A stretch of DNA of 64,000 nt from CAIVVT01 sp963838205 (GTDB taxonomy: Bacteria > Acidobacteriota > Terriglobia > Bryobacterales > Bryobacteraceae). How positions within the stretch are numbered: position 1 is the first letter of the stretch; each line of letters opens with the position of its first letter. The notes below the pieces were generated by a model. It saw nothing but the letters and a program-made list of their open reading frames with translations, did no database searches and was not told the DNA's origin. Below, one piece after another: positions 27,462-35,644 of this stretch. A program made the position numbers and the translations under genes. The stretch is from positions 1 through 64,000 of the forward strand of contig CAWIQF010000007.1 of assembly GCA_963838205.1 (NCBI GenBank), written 5' to 3'.

Positions 27462-29273
27462 ATGCGGTACTTCCTGAAGGCGTTGGTCGCTGCGGTTTTA
27501 CTGGCCGGCCTGTCTCTCGCTGCCTCCACGGCGATGGCGCTGGGGTACAAGAATTTCGGCGTCGCGGTATATGTCCGGGCGTATGAGGTCCGTGAAATGA
27601 AGGACCAGAAGTTGCTCGAGGCGCGCTGGAGCGCGATCGAGCAGCAGATTAAGGTCGGCAAAGTCTATCTCGAAGTCCACCGCGACGGCATCATCCCGGA
27701 CGAAGAATCGCTCGCCGCGGCCAAAAAGTTTTTCGCCGATCGCGGCATAAAAACCTCGGCCGGCATCGCCACGGTGGTGAGCGAGCGCAACCGTTTTCAG
27801 TCGTTCTGCTATCTCGCCGCCGACGAGCGCGCCAAGCTCAAGCAGGTCGTCGAGTACGCCGCCCGCCACTTCGACGAGATCATCCTCAACGATTTCTTTT
27901 TCACGAACTGCAAGTCGGAGGCCGCCATCCAGGCCAAGGGCAGCAAGAGCTGGACCCGCTATCGCCTGGACCTCATGGAAGAGGTTTCGAAAAATCTGAT
28001 CGTCGCGCCCGCGCGGGCCGTGAACCCCAAGGTCACGCTGATCATCAAGTACCCCAACTGGTACGAGCACTATCAGTATCTCGGCTACAACGTCGAGGCC
28101 GAGCCCAAGCTCTTCGACAAGGTCTACACCGGCACCGAGACGCGCGACCCGGTCTACGGCGGCCAGCACCTGCAGCAGTATCTCGGCTACGACCTCGTGC
28201 GCTGGCTCGAAAACGTCAAGCCCGGCGCGAACGGCGGCGGCTGGGTCGATCCCGGCGGCATGCGCACGCTCAACCGCTACGCCGAACAATTGTGGATCAC
28301 TTTGTTCGCGAAAGCGCCGGAGATCATGCTCTTCGATTATCGGCAATTGATCGAGCCGATCCGCCAGGAGGACGGGTCATCGACGCCCGCCACCGAGATC
28401 GGCCGCGTGGCTGGTTACACCTTCGAGCAGGTGGATGGCTTCATCGGCAAGCTTGGGACTCCGCTGGGTCTGAAAAGCTACAAGCCATTTCACTCCTCCG
28501 GCGAGGATTTTCTCAATGATTATCTGGGAATGGCTGGAATTCCAATCGAAATGGTTCCGCAATTCCCGGCCGATTCCAAAACAATTCTGCTCACCGAAGC
28601 CGCTAAATACGACTTAAATATCGTCAACAAGATCAAACGCCAGCTCGTCGCGGGCAAATCGGTCGTCATCACGAGCGGCCTGCTGAAGGCCCTGCAAGGG
28701 AAGGGGATCGAGGACATCGCCGAGATCGAGTGCACCGACCGCAAGGCCACGGTGCGCGATTTTCTCAGCTTTTTCACCCTGGTCAAGGGTGACGCCGGAA
28801 TTCTCATTCCGCAGATCCGCTATCCGACCAACGATGTGTGGGAGGTCGTGAGCGGCCTCGCGCAGGGCAACGGTTACCCCATTCTCCTGCAGGCGGGCTA
28901 CGCCACCGGCTCGCTGTACGTGCTCACGATTCCGGACAATCCCGGCGACCTTTATAACCTGCCGCTGGAAGTGCTCACCTCGATCAAGGAAGTGCTCACG
29001 CGCGACCTGCCGGTGCGAGTGGAAGCGCCCGCGCAGGTGAGTCTGTTCGTCTACGACAACAACACCTTCATCGTGGAGTCGTTTCTCGACCGCTTCACCC
29101 GCGTGCGCATCGTCGCCGACAAAAAGTTCACCCGGCTGACGGATCTGAAATCGGCCGGCGGCGGCTTTTTCCCGCAAGCCCCGCCGCAGGAGCGCGGCGA
29201 CAAGATGGTGTTCGACGTCTTCGTCGGCCCCAACTCGTATCGCGTCTATCAACTCGAGGAAGCGAAGAAGTAG
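27462..29273 (+). CDS. Large secreted protein of unknown function, possible TIM-barrel glycosidase-like fold
   Basis: 603 residues from the ATG at 27462, chosen because it starts a signal peptide (MRYFLKALVAAVLLAGLSLA). I do not recognise a named family. The first two thirds alternate hydrophobic strands and helices (VAVYVRAYEV, DEIILNDFFFTN, PKVTLIIKYPNWYEHY, PEIMLFDYRQLI), as in TIM-barrel glycoside hydrolases. The segment around residues 380-420 (NIVNKIKRQLVAGKSVVITSGL) resembles the flavodoxin-like domain that follows such barrels. Acidic candidates (NDFFF, FDYRQL) exist but no catalytic pair can be assigned. The neighbours do not identify a substrate. Confidence 0.75.
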   Translation: MRYFLKALVAAVLLAGLSLAASTAMALGYKNFGVAVYVRAYEVREMKDQKLLEARWSAIEQQIKVGKVYLEVHRDGIIPDEESLAAAKKFFADRGIKTSAGIATVVSERNRFQSFCYLAADERAKLKQVVEYAARHFDEIILNDFFFTNCKSEAAIQAKGSKSWTRYRLDLMEEVSKNLIVAPARAVNPKVTLIIKYPNWYEHYQYLGYNVEAEPKLFDKVYTGTETRDPVYGGQHLQQYLGYDLVRWLENVKPGANGGGWVDPGGMRTLNRYAEQLWITLFAKAPEIMLFDYRQLIEPIRQEDGSSTPATEIGRVAGYTFEQVDGFIGKLGTPLGLKSYKPFHSSGEDFLNDYLGMAGIPIEMVPQFPADSKTILLTEAAKYDLNIVNKIKRQLVAGKSVVITSGLLKALQGKGIEDIAEIECTDRKATVRDFLSFFTLVKGDAGILIPQIRYPTNDVWEVVSGLAQGNGYPILLQAGYATGSLYVLTIPDNPGDLYNLPLEVLTSIKEVLTRDLPVRVEAPAQVSLFVYDNNTFIVESFLDRFTRVRIVADKKFTRLTDLKSAGGGFFPQAPPQERGDKMVFDVFVGPNSYRVYQLEEAKK

Positions 29274-29293
29274 CCCGGCCCGGCGCAGGCAAC

Positions 29294-29310
29294 CTGCTCA
29301 GCCTGAGCAG
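29294..29310. terminator. Short palindrome between convergent genes
   Basis: CTGCTCAG-C-CTGAGCAG forms an 8-bp inverted repeat between the stop codons of two convergent genes and is followed by TTTCCTGTTT on the plus strand. It could act as a modest terminator. Confidence 0.45.
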
Positions 29311-29341
29311 TTTCCTGTTTCGAAGCGAGCGTTGCGCGCGC

Positions 29342-31000
29342 CTACGCCTCGACCCAATTCCGCCGTTCGATGAACGTCCGCGGCTCGTAGGTGATGCCCT
29401 CTTTCAACCGCCGCCGCTCGCGCCGCGTGGTCCACAACATCATCGGTCCGGCCAGCCACGACGCCGCGGCCGACGTCAGCGAGCCGCACTCGCGCCCGAT
29501 CTCGGCGCGCAGCTCGTGCACCCGCTCGCCCAGGTCCTGGCGCGTCTTGTTCAGGTCGTGCTCCATGGCCCACAGCAGCGCGCTGTAGTGCGTACTCAGC
29601 GACCGCGCCTCGCGCTCAAAACGCTCCCGCACCCGCAGGTCGGGGTACTTGCGATAGCGCTTCCAACCTTCCAGCGTCGTCCGGCACAGCCGGTACAGGC
29701 TCGGCCCGTTGCGCTCGTAATCGCGCCGGAACGCGCCGTCCAGCAGCTCCTTCGACTCGTCGCGCGAGATGTGCGGGTGCTTCCAGTTGAATTTGTACTG
29801 CCCGTGAATGTCGGCGTAATCGGTGCCCTCGAGCAGCCGCCCCTCGCGCTCCATCTGCTCGCCGAACGGCGTGCCCGGCAGCGGCGTGTAGAGCATGAAC
29901 TGGTGGAAATCGGTGTCCAGCTTCACCGCGTATTCGATCTCTTCCGCGATGTTATCGGGCGTATGGTGCTCCAGGCCCACGATGGTCGAGCCCAGCACGC
30001 GGATGCCGTTTTTCCTCAACTCCGTGGTCAGCTTCTGCGTGTCCGTGCCGCTCAGCTTGGCGTACTCCGAGTGCTCGGATTCCAGGCCCATCCAGACCCA
30101 CGACACGCCCAGCCGCACCAGCTCTTCCATCGTGTATTTGCGGATCGCGTTGGCCGACGAGAAGACGTACATCTCCCAGCTCTTGCCGCCGCGCTGCATG
30201 CACTCCAGCAGCTCCATCGCCCGCCGCCGGTTGAGCAGAAAATTTTCGTCCATCACGAAGAACGCCTGCAGGTGCAGCGTCTGCTCGGCCTCTTCCATCA
30301 CCTTGTATATGTCCTCGCCCGTTTCGAGAAACGTGGTCGAGTGGCCCTTGCCGCCGAAAAACGCGGAGGTCGCGCAGAAGTTGCAGCCCATCGGGCAGCC
30401 GACGCTCGGAATGATCGTCGCGCACGTCGCCCCGATCTGCTGCGGCAGTTTCAGCCCCATCACCCTCTGGCCGAATCCGGAGACGATCAGCGGATGCCGC
30501 ACCGGCGCCTCCGCGTCCTCGCCCAGGTAGCGCCGCATCCAGCTCACGCCCTCGCCCTTCACGATGAAATCGGCGTCGATCTGCAGGTTCAGCTCGGGAA
30601 TCGCAGCCACGTGCCCGCCCACCACGATCGCCGATTGCGGCGAGAGCTGGCGCACGATGCGGCACATCTCCCGCACCTTGCCCACGTTCATCACGATCGA
30701 CGAGATGCCGACCACGTCGTAGTTGCCTGTCGTCAGCTCCTGCTCGAACGCCTCGCGCGTCGGAAAATCGAGCACCGTCGACGGCGCGGCGATGTTTTCT
30801 TGGATGAACATGATGCCCCACGAGCGGTGGAACATGCGCAGCGAGTAGGCGTCCTGCTCGCGCGTCACCTGGTTGTGGTACAGCTCCATCGGATTCGAGG
30901 AGCGGCTGCCGAATTCGTCGTCGCAGGCGTACGGTCCAAAGACACTGGTGAGCAGAATTCGGGTGTTGCTCAGCTTGGGATGCGGAAATTGATTGTTCAT
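29342..31000 (-). CDS. B12-binding-domain radical SAM protein
   Basis: 552 residues. An N-terminal cobalamin-binding-like Rossmann domain (about 85-160, YDVVGISSIVMNVGKVREM and VVGGHVAAIPE) precedes a radical SAM barrel with the cluster motif CPMGCNFC (Cys202, 206, 209) and MDENFLLNRRRAMELL. The C-terminal 150 residues are helical. Proteins of this type catalyse radical methylations or rearrangements, for example in hopanoid or secondary metabolism. The product here is unknown. It stands alone, convergent to the unknown secreted gene and divergent from the GH44 gene. Confidence 0.9.
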   Translation of the reverse strand: MNNQFPHPKLSNTRILLTSVFGPYACDDEFGSRSSNPMELYHNQVTREQDAYSLRMFHRSWGIMFIQENIAAPSTVLDFPTREAFEQELTTGNYDVVGISSIVMNVGKVREMCRIVRQLSPQSAIVVGGHVAAIPELNLQIDADFIVKGEGVSWMRRYLGEDAEAPVRHPLIVSGFGQRVMGLKLPQQIGATCATIIPSVGCPMGCNFCATSAFFGGKGHSTTFLETGEDIYKVMEEAEQTLHLQAFFVMDENFLLNRRRAMELLECMQRGGKSWEMYVFSSANAIRKYTMEELVRLGVSWVWMGLESEHSEYAKLSGTDTQKLTTELRKNGIRVLGSTIVGLEHHTPDNIAEEIEYAVKLDTDFHQFMLYTPLPGTPFGEQMEREGRLLEGTDYADIHGQYKFNWKHPHISRDESKELLDGAFRRDYERNGPSLYRLCRTTLEGWKRYRKYPDLRVRERFEREARSLSTHYSALLWAMEHDLNKTRQDLGERVHELRAEIGRECGSLTSAAASWLAGPMMLWTTRRERRRLKEGITYEPRTFIERRNWVEA

Positions 31001-31128
31001 TACAGTCCGGCCCAGACGATCTAAGCGCCTCTTTGACCTTAATCATCGACCCGCCACGCGCCCGAGCCTACCGTTTGAGCCTGTTGCCCGGTCAGTTATT
31101 ACCGTAAAATTACAGTCAGGGGTCTCTC

Positions 31129-33144
31129 ATGCTTTCCAGACCTTTTGCTCTTCTTATCTCTACTTTTCTGTTCGCTTCCCTGTTCGCGCAATCGCCCGTC
31201 CCGGCGGCCGCGGATCGCCCTCAAAATGCCTCCCAACGCCATGCCAGCGTGCCTGCGGCCGTGGCCACGCCTGAAACCGCCGTCCGCCAGCCGGAGCCCG
31301 CGGCGCGCAATCCGCACGCGGCGAGTCTTACAGCCGACTCGACCGCGGTGGGGCCGAACCTGGCCGTGGATGCCGCCGCCGGCCGCCATCCGATCAGTCC
31401 CTACGTTTACGGCATTAATAGCTACGGCCTCGACCTGCCCAGCACCATTGGAGCCCTGGGCATCCCCATCACCCGCTGGGGCGGGGACGGGACTACGGAG
31501 TATAACTGGCAGGTCGACAAGACCAATGCCGGCTCCGACTGGTACTTCGAAGTCTCCGCTCAGACCGGCGCGGCCGCCGTGCCGCCCTTCGATCCGGTCA
31601 CTTTCAACAACTCCGCCTTCGACCGCTTTCATGTGCAGAATCAGCTCAACGGCGCCCGCAGCATCGGCACCATCCCGCTGCTCGGCTGGGTGGCCGGCAA
31701 CTTCCCCGACCAGACCTGCGGCTACAGCGTCGAGAAGTACGGCGCGCAGCAGAAAACGGATCCCTACGGCAACCACGACTGCGGCAACGGGCTGACGACC
31801 GCCGGCGTCCCTATTCTGACCAACGACCCCAAGGACACCGACGTGCCCGTGAATGAAAGCTACATGACCCAATGGGTCCAGCACGTTGTCGGCGTCTTCG
31901 GGCCCGCCGCCGAGGGCGGCGTCTCCATCTGGCAGATGGATAACGAGCCGGTGTGGTGGAGCGGCGTCCACCAGAGCGTCCATCCTAATAACTCCACCTA
32001 CGACGAGATCACCAACAAAGGTCTCAGCTATTCGCAAGCCGTAAAGGCCGCCGATCCCACCGCCGCCGTCGCCGGCCCCATTACCGCCGGCTGGTGGGAT
32101 CTGTTCTTCTCGCGCGTGGATCTGCAATCCGGCTGGAGCAGCCGCTCGCCCGTCGCCGGCGGTCAGGATTGGATGTACTGGAATAACCCCACCGACCGCC
32201 TGGCCCACGGCAACCTGGATTTCGCGGCCTGGTACCTCCAGCAGTTCGCCACCTACGAAGCACAGCACGGCCAGCGCCTGCTCGACGTTTTCGACATCCA
32301 CGGCTACATGCCCGGTACCGATCCCACCGACTCCAACGGCAACGAACTGATCAACGCTACCGCCAACGCCCAGCGGCTCAAGTCCACGCGGCTGTATTGG
32401 GACAACAGTTTCATTCCCTACAACGATCCGCTGTTCACCGCCAGCGTCGCCAGCGACTACCTCATCAGCAACCAGAACCCCGCTTGGCCGCAATGCCTGT
32501 GCCTCATCCCGCGCATGAAGAGCTGGGTCAACACGTATTACCCCGGCACCAAAATGGCGATTACGGAGTATTACCTGGGCGGGCAGGACGACATCAGCGG
32601 CGTGCTCGCCCAGGCCGATCTGCTGGGCATTTTCGGGCGCGAGGGTCTCGACATCGCCACCTGGTGGCCGTTCCACACCGTCACCGCCACCTCGCCCGGC
32701 GGCTTCTCGTTTCGCATCTACCGCAACTACGACGGCCGCGGCAGCGCCTTCGGCCAGATCGGCGTTTCGGCCCTGTCCGGCGATCAGGACCAGTTGTCAA
32801 TCTACGCCGCCCAGCGCTCGGACCAGGCACTGACGCTGATGGTCATCAACAAGACCGCCACCGACCTGAGCACGTTCGTCACTTTGAATAACTTCGCGCC
32901 CGCCGGCCCGGTGCACGTCTACCAGTACAGCGCCGCCAACCTGGCCGCGATTGTCCCGCAGCCCGACCTGTCCGTGCCGGTCAACCCAGCATTCGACCTC
33001 GGGGTCGCCGCCACCTTCCCGGCCTATTCGATGACGTTGCTGGTGATACCCGAATCCCCCAGCGTCCGGCTCCGGACTCCGGGCGTGCCGCGGCCGGTCA
33101 CGCCGCCGGTGAGGGCTGGCGCGTCGTCCCGCAAGATGCAGTAA
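31129..33144 (+). CDS. Secreted GH44 endoglucanase/xyloglucanase
   Basis: 671 residues. A signal peptide (1-20) and an Ala/Pro-rich linker (about 22-75) precede a GH44 TIM barrel. The start of the domain, INSYGLDLPSTIGALGIPITRWGGDGTTEYNW in two overlapping stretches, is characteristic. The acid/base Glu273 sits in WQMDNEPVWW and the nucleophile Glu480 in MAITEYYLGG. A C-terminal beta-sandwich (about 560-640) follows. It cleaves beta-1,4-glucan or xyloglucan outside the cell. It precedes the repeat array at 33271 and uxaC. Confidence 0.93.
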   Translation: MLSRPFALLISTFLFASLFAQSPVPAAADRPQNASQRHASVPAAVATPETAVRQPEPAARNPHAASLTADSTAVGPNLAVDAAAGRHPISPYVYGINSYGLDLPSTIGALGIPITRWGGDGTTEYNWQVDKTNAGSDWYFEVSAQTGAAAVPPFDPVTFNNSAFDRFHVQNQLNGARSIGTIPLLGWVAGNFPDQTCGYSVEKYGAQQKTDPYGNHDCGNGLTTAGVPILTNDPKDTDVPVNESYMTQWVQHVVGVFGPAAEGGVSIWQMDNEPVWWSGVHQSVHPNNSTYDEITNKGLSYSQAVKAADPTAAVAGPITAGWWDLFFSRVDLQSGWSSRSPVAGGQDWMYWNNPTDRLAHGNLDFAAWYLQQFATYEAQHGQRLLDVFDIHGYMPGTDPTDSNGNELINATANAQRLKSTRLYWDNSFIPYNDPLFTASVASDYLISNQNPAWPQCLCLIPRMKSWVNTYYPGTKMAITEYYLGGQDDISGVLAQADLLGIFGREGLDIATWWPFHTVTATSPGGFSFRIYRNYDGRGSAFGQIGVSALSGDQDQLSIYAAQRSDQALTLMVINKTATDLSTFVTLNNFAPAGPVHVYQYSAANLAAIVPQPDLSVPVNPAFDLGVAATFPAYSMTLLVIPESPSVRLRTPGVPRPVTPPVRAGASSRKMQ

Positions 33145-33270
33145 GCCAGGCCCGCGCCGGGCGCGGAATCGTGATTCCGCCGTGCGGCGCGCGCGAATTC
33201 ACCGTCACAACACCATGTTTCTCGCGGGGAAACCACGTTTTTCGCGGGCATTTTACGTCATCGCGTATCT
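33145..33270. repeat. Spacer with copy of the dispersed repeat at 33220-33267
   Basis: Non-coding lead-in to the repeat array. CTCGCGGGGAAACC at 33221-33234, then TTTTTCGCGGGC and ACGTCATCGCG, match 21234-21280. The segment CGTCATCGCGTATCT directly before the first array unit resembles the sequence before later units, so this repeat may be the ancestor of the spacers. Confidence 0.55.
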
Positions 33271-33756
33271 ATGGTTTTCTAAAGGACTTAGTCGAATCAA
33301 GCCGCGCACGCCGGCGCGCTCTGCCGCGCATCTACCTTGTTCTAAAGGACTTAATCGAGCTGCACCGTGTATCTATGGTTTTCTAAAGGACTTAGCGAAT
33401 GAAGCCGTGCGCTTTAACGTGTATCTATCGTGTTTTGAAGGACTTAGCCGCAGCTCACCACGAACTTCAGCGTGCGCGCGGTACGTTGTCGTGCATCTGC
33501 CGTGTTCTAAAGGACTTAGCCGCATTACACCACGCATTGTGGCGCGTGCACCGCGTGTCACCATGTAATCATGGTTTTCTAAAGGACTTAGACCCATTCA
33601 ACCGCGTGTTTCCCAGCAAATACCGCACGTCACCGCGTAAGCATGGTTTTCTAAAGGACTTAGCCATAGCGCACCGCGCATTTTGGCGTGCGCATCGCGT
33701 ATTTCCCAGCAAATACCATGCGTCACCTTGTATGTGTGGTTTTCTAAAGAACTTAG
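33271..33756 (+). repeat. Array of eight AT-rich 19-21 bp repeats, evenly phased
   Basis: The core GGTTTTCTAAAGGACTTAG occurs eight times with few substitutions, units beginning at 33271, 33334, 33375, 33427, 33499, 33571, 33643 and 33736. It contains the dyad CTAA-N5-TTAG. Intervals are 63, 41, 52, 72, 72, 72 and 93 bases, close to 6, 4, 5, 7, 7, 7 and 9 turns of B-DNA. Spacers are GC-rich, less conserved, and often start CCGCA and end GTCACCRYGTA. A second module, TTTCCCAGCAAATACC, occurs twice 93 bases apart (33609 and 33702). It is not a CRISPR: short repeats, unequal similar spacers, no cas genes. It ends 181 bases before uxaC. Regulatory array or minisatellite. Confidence 0.9.
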
Positions 33757-33937
33757 CGAAAATCTCCGCGTGACTTCCCGGTGCGTGAGATCACCCTGTT
33801 TGGACGGCGTTCGTCGCTCTTTGAGCGGCCTTCCCACGGCGCCCCGCCGGCGCAAAAACTGCCGCTTGGGAACAAGCTGTAGTAGAGTGTTGGTGAACAA
33901 TTCAGATCAGGGCAAAGTAGAATTGAGAGTCTTTGTC

Positions 33938-35356
33938 ATGCCCTTCATTAATAATGATTTTCTTTTAAGTTGCAGTGCCGCCAAGCGCCTTTATCACCAT
34001 TGGGCCGCGGACGGGCCGATTCTGGACTACCATTGCCATCTTTCGCCGCGCGACGTTGCCGAAAACCGCCGTTTTTCGAACTTGCATGAAATCTGGCTGG
34101 AAGGCGACCACTACAAATGGCGGGCGATGCGCGCCAATGGCGTTCCGGAGAACCTCTGCACCGGTACGGCGGAGCCCTACGACAAGTTTTTGGCATGGGC
34201 CGCGACGGTCCCGAGCACCCTGCGTAACCCGCTGTATCATTGGACCCATCTCGAGCTGAAGCGCTACTTCGGCATCGACGAACTGCTCGACGAAACCACG
34301 GCCCCGCGGATTTGGGAGGCCACCCAAGCCCGGCTGCGCGGCGACGACCTGACGGTGTGGGGCATCCTGAAAAAGTTCGACGTGCGGTGCCTGTGCACGA
34401 GCGACGATCCGGTGGACGACCTGCACTGGCACTGGCAGTTGCAAAGCCTGGCCTGCCCGGCGGTGGTGCTGCCGACCTTCCGTCCGGACAAATCGCTGAC
34501 CGTGCATATTCCGGAAGCGTTCAACACTTGGACCGAGGCTTTGGCCGCGGCGGCGAACCTGGAAATCCACACATTCACCGATTTTCTGGAGGCGCTGCGA
34601 CGCCGCCACGACTTCTTTCACTCGCTGGGCTGCCGGGTTTCCGATCATGGCCTGGCCGTCTGTCCGCCCGTGGACGGCACGGAGGCGGAGGCGGCGGCGG
34701 CGTTCCAGCGCGCCCGTCTGGGCCTGGCCGCTTCAGCCTCGCAGCAGCAGCGTTTCGCCGGTTTCCTGATGCGTTTTTTCGGCCATCTGGACGCGGAGAA
34801 GGGCTGGACCAAGCAACTGCACCTGGGCGCGCGCCGCGGCAACAGCACGCGCGGGTTCATGCAGTCGGGTCCCGACAGCGGATACGATTCGATCGGCGAT
34901 TGGCCGCAAATCGACGCCCTGGGCGCTTACCTGGACGCGCTGGAGCGCGAAAACAGCCTGCCCAAAATGGTGCTTTACAATCTGAATCCCGGCGACTTCT
35001 ACGCCTTTGCGACCATGGCCGGCAACTTCGTCGGCGCGCGCAGCGGCGAGGCCGCGGTGGCCGGCCGGGTCCAGCTTGGCAGCGGCTGGTGGTATCTGGA
35101 TCAGAAGGAAGGCATCGAGACGCAGCTCAACGCGCTGTCCAATTGCGGCCTGCTCGCGCACTTCATCGGCATGCTGACCGACTCGCGCAGCTTCATGTCA
35201 TTCCCGCGCCACGAATACTTCCGCCGCGTGCTGGCTAACCTACTGGGGCGCGACATGGAGCAGGGGCTGCTTCCAGATCGCGAGGAGCTGGTCGGAACCA
35301 TGCTTCGCGGCATCTGTTACTCCAATGCCCGCGGCTTCCTCGGATTGTCGATCTAG
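33938..35356 (+). CDS. uxaC: Glucuronate isomerase
   Basis: 472 residues, the usual UxaC length, from the ATG at 33938. The family start MPFINNDFLLSCSAAKRLYH is followed by the metal-site HxH in ILDYHCHLSP (His32, His34), CTSDDPVDDLHWH, LGARRGNSTRGF and GWWYLDQKEGIETQL, all conserved in the amidohydrolase-fold uronate isomerases. It converts D-glucuronate to fructuronate and galacturonate to tagaturonate in the cytoplasm. The frame is open upstream into the repeat array, but that part is not family-like. It probably handles uronic acids released by the neighbouring xylan and xyloglucan enzymes. Confidence 0.95.
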   Translation: MPFINNDFLLSCSAAKRLYHHWAADGPILDYHCHLSPRDVAENRRFSNLHEIWLEGDHYKWRAMRANGVPENLCTGTAEPYDKFLAWAATVPSTLRNPLYHWTHLELKRYFGIDELLDETTAPRIWEATQARLRGDDLTVWGILKKFDVRCLCTSDDPVDDLHWHWQLQSLACPAVVLPTFRPDKSLTVHIPEAFNTWTEALAAAANLEIHTFTDFLEALRRRHDFFHSLGCRVSDHGLAVCPPVDGTEAEAAAAFQRARLGLAASASQQQRFAGFLMRFFGHLDAEKGWTKQLHLGARRGNSTRGFMQSGPDSGYDSIGDWPQIDALGAYLDALERENSLPKMVLYNLNPGDFYAFATMAGNFVGARSGEAAVAGRVQLGSGWWYLDQKEGIETQLNALSNCGLLAHFIGMLTDSRSFMSFPRHEYFRRVLANLLGRDMEQGLLPDREELVGTMLRGICYSNARGFLGLSI

Positions 35357-35644
35357 CCTCGCGGACCCGGGCCAAGTGACTACCGAGTAATCACGCGTCG
35401 AATTAAGGTCTTTATCTACAGTGGCTTAGAAATGGCCGGATGATTACAAGCAGTCATCCGGCGCGGATTCGACGCGACCGCCGCGGTCCGGCTTAGCAGC
35501 CCGTCTTAGAAGTGCGTTGAAGGCAAAAAGCGGGGACAGCCACCGTTTTTCGCTGTGGCAGAGCCTTGAGAATCGATGCGGCTTCGTGCGAAAAGCGGTG
35601 GCTGTCCCCGTTTTTTTCGACGCATCGACGATTACCACGGGCTG
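35357..35644. other. Intergenic region between convergent uxaC and xylanase genes
   Basis: 288 bases without a gene. The second half is occupied by the inverted repeat at 35525-35617. The first part (35390-35450) is relatively AT-rich without a recognised signal. Confidence 0.5.
35525..35617. repeat. REPIN/MITE-like inverted repeat
   Basis: A 29-30 bp inverted repeat with about 28 matches: GGGGACAGCCACCG in the left arm (35525-35553) and its complement in the right arm (35588-35617), separated by 34 bases. The arms are flanked by A5 on the left and T7 on the right. The shape resembles REP doublets mobilised by REP-associated tyrosine transposases, and no such transposase is in the window. 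Its position between convergent genes and terminal T-tract would also let it end transcription from uxaC. Confidence 0.75.

Noticed and set aside
31099..32676. Long minus-strand reading frame opposite the GH44 gene
   Set aside because: A GC-bias shadow frame. The plus-strand frame has a signal peptide and catalytic motifs; the opposite frame resembles nothing and is Gly/Ala/Val-rich.
33271..33756. CRISPR array
   Set aside because: Repeats are 19-21 bases with substitutions, intervals are unequal, spacers are similar to one another, and no cas genes are nearby.
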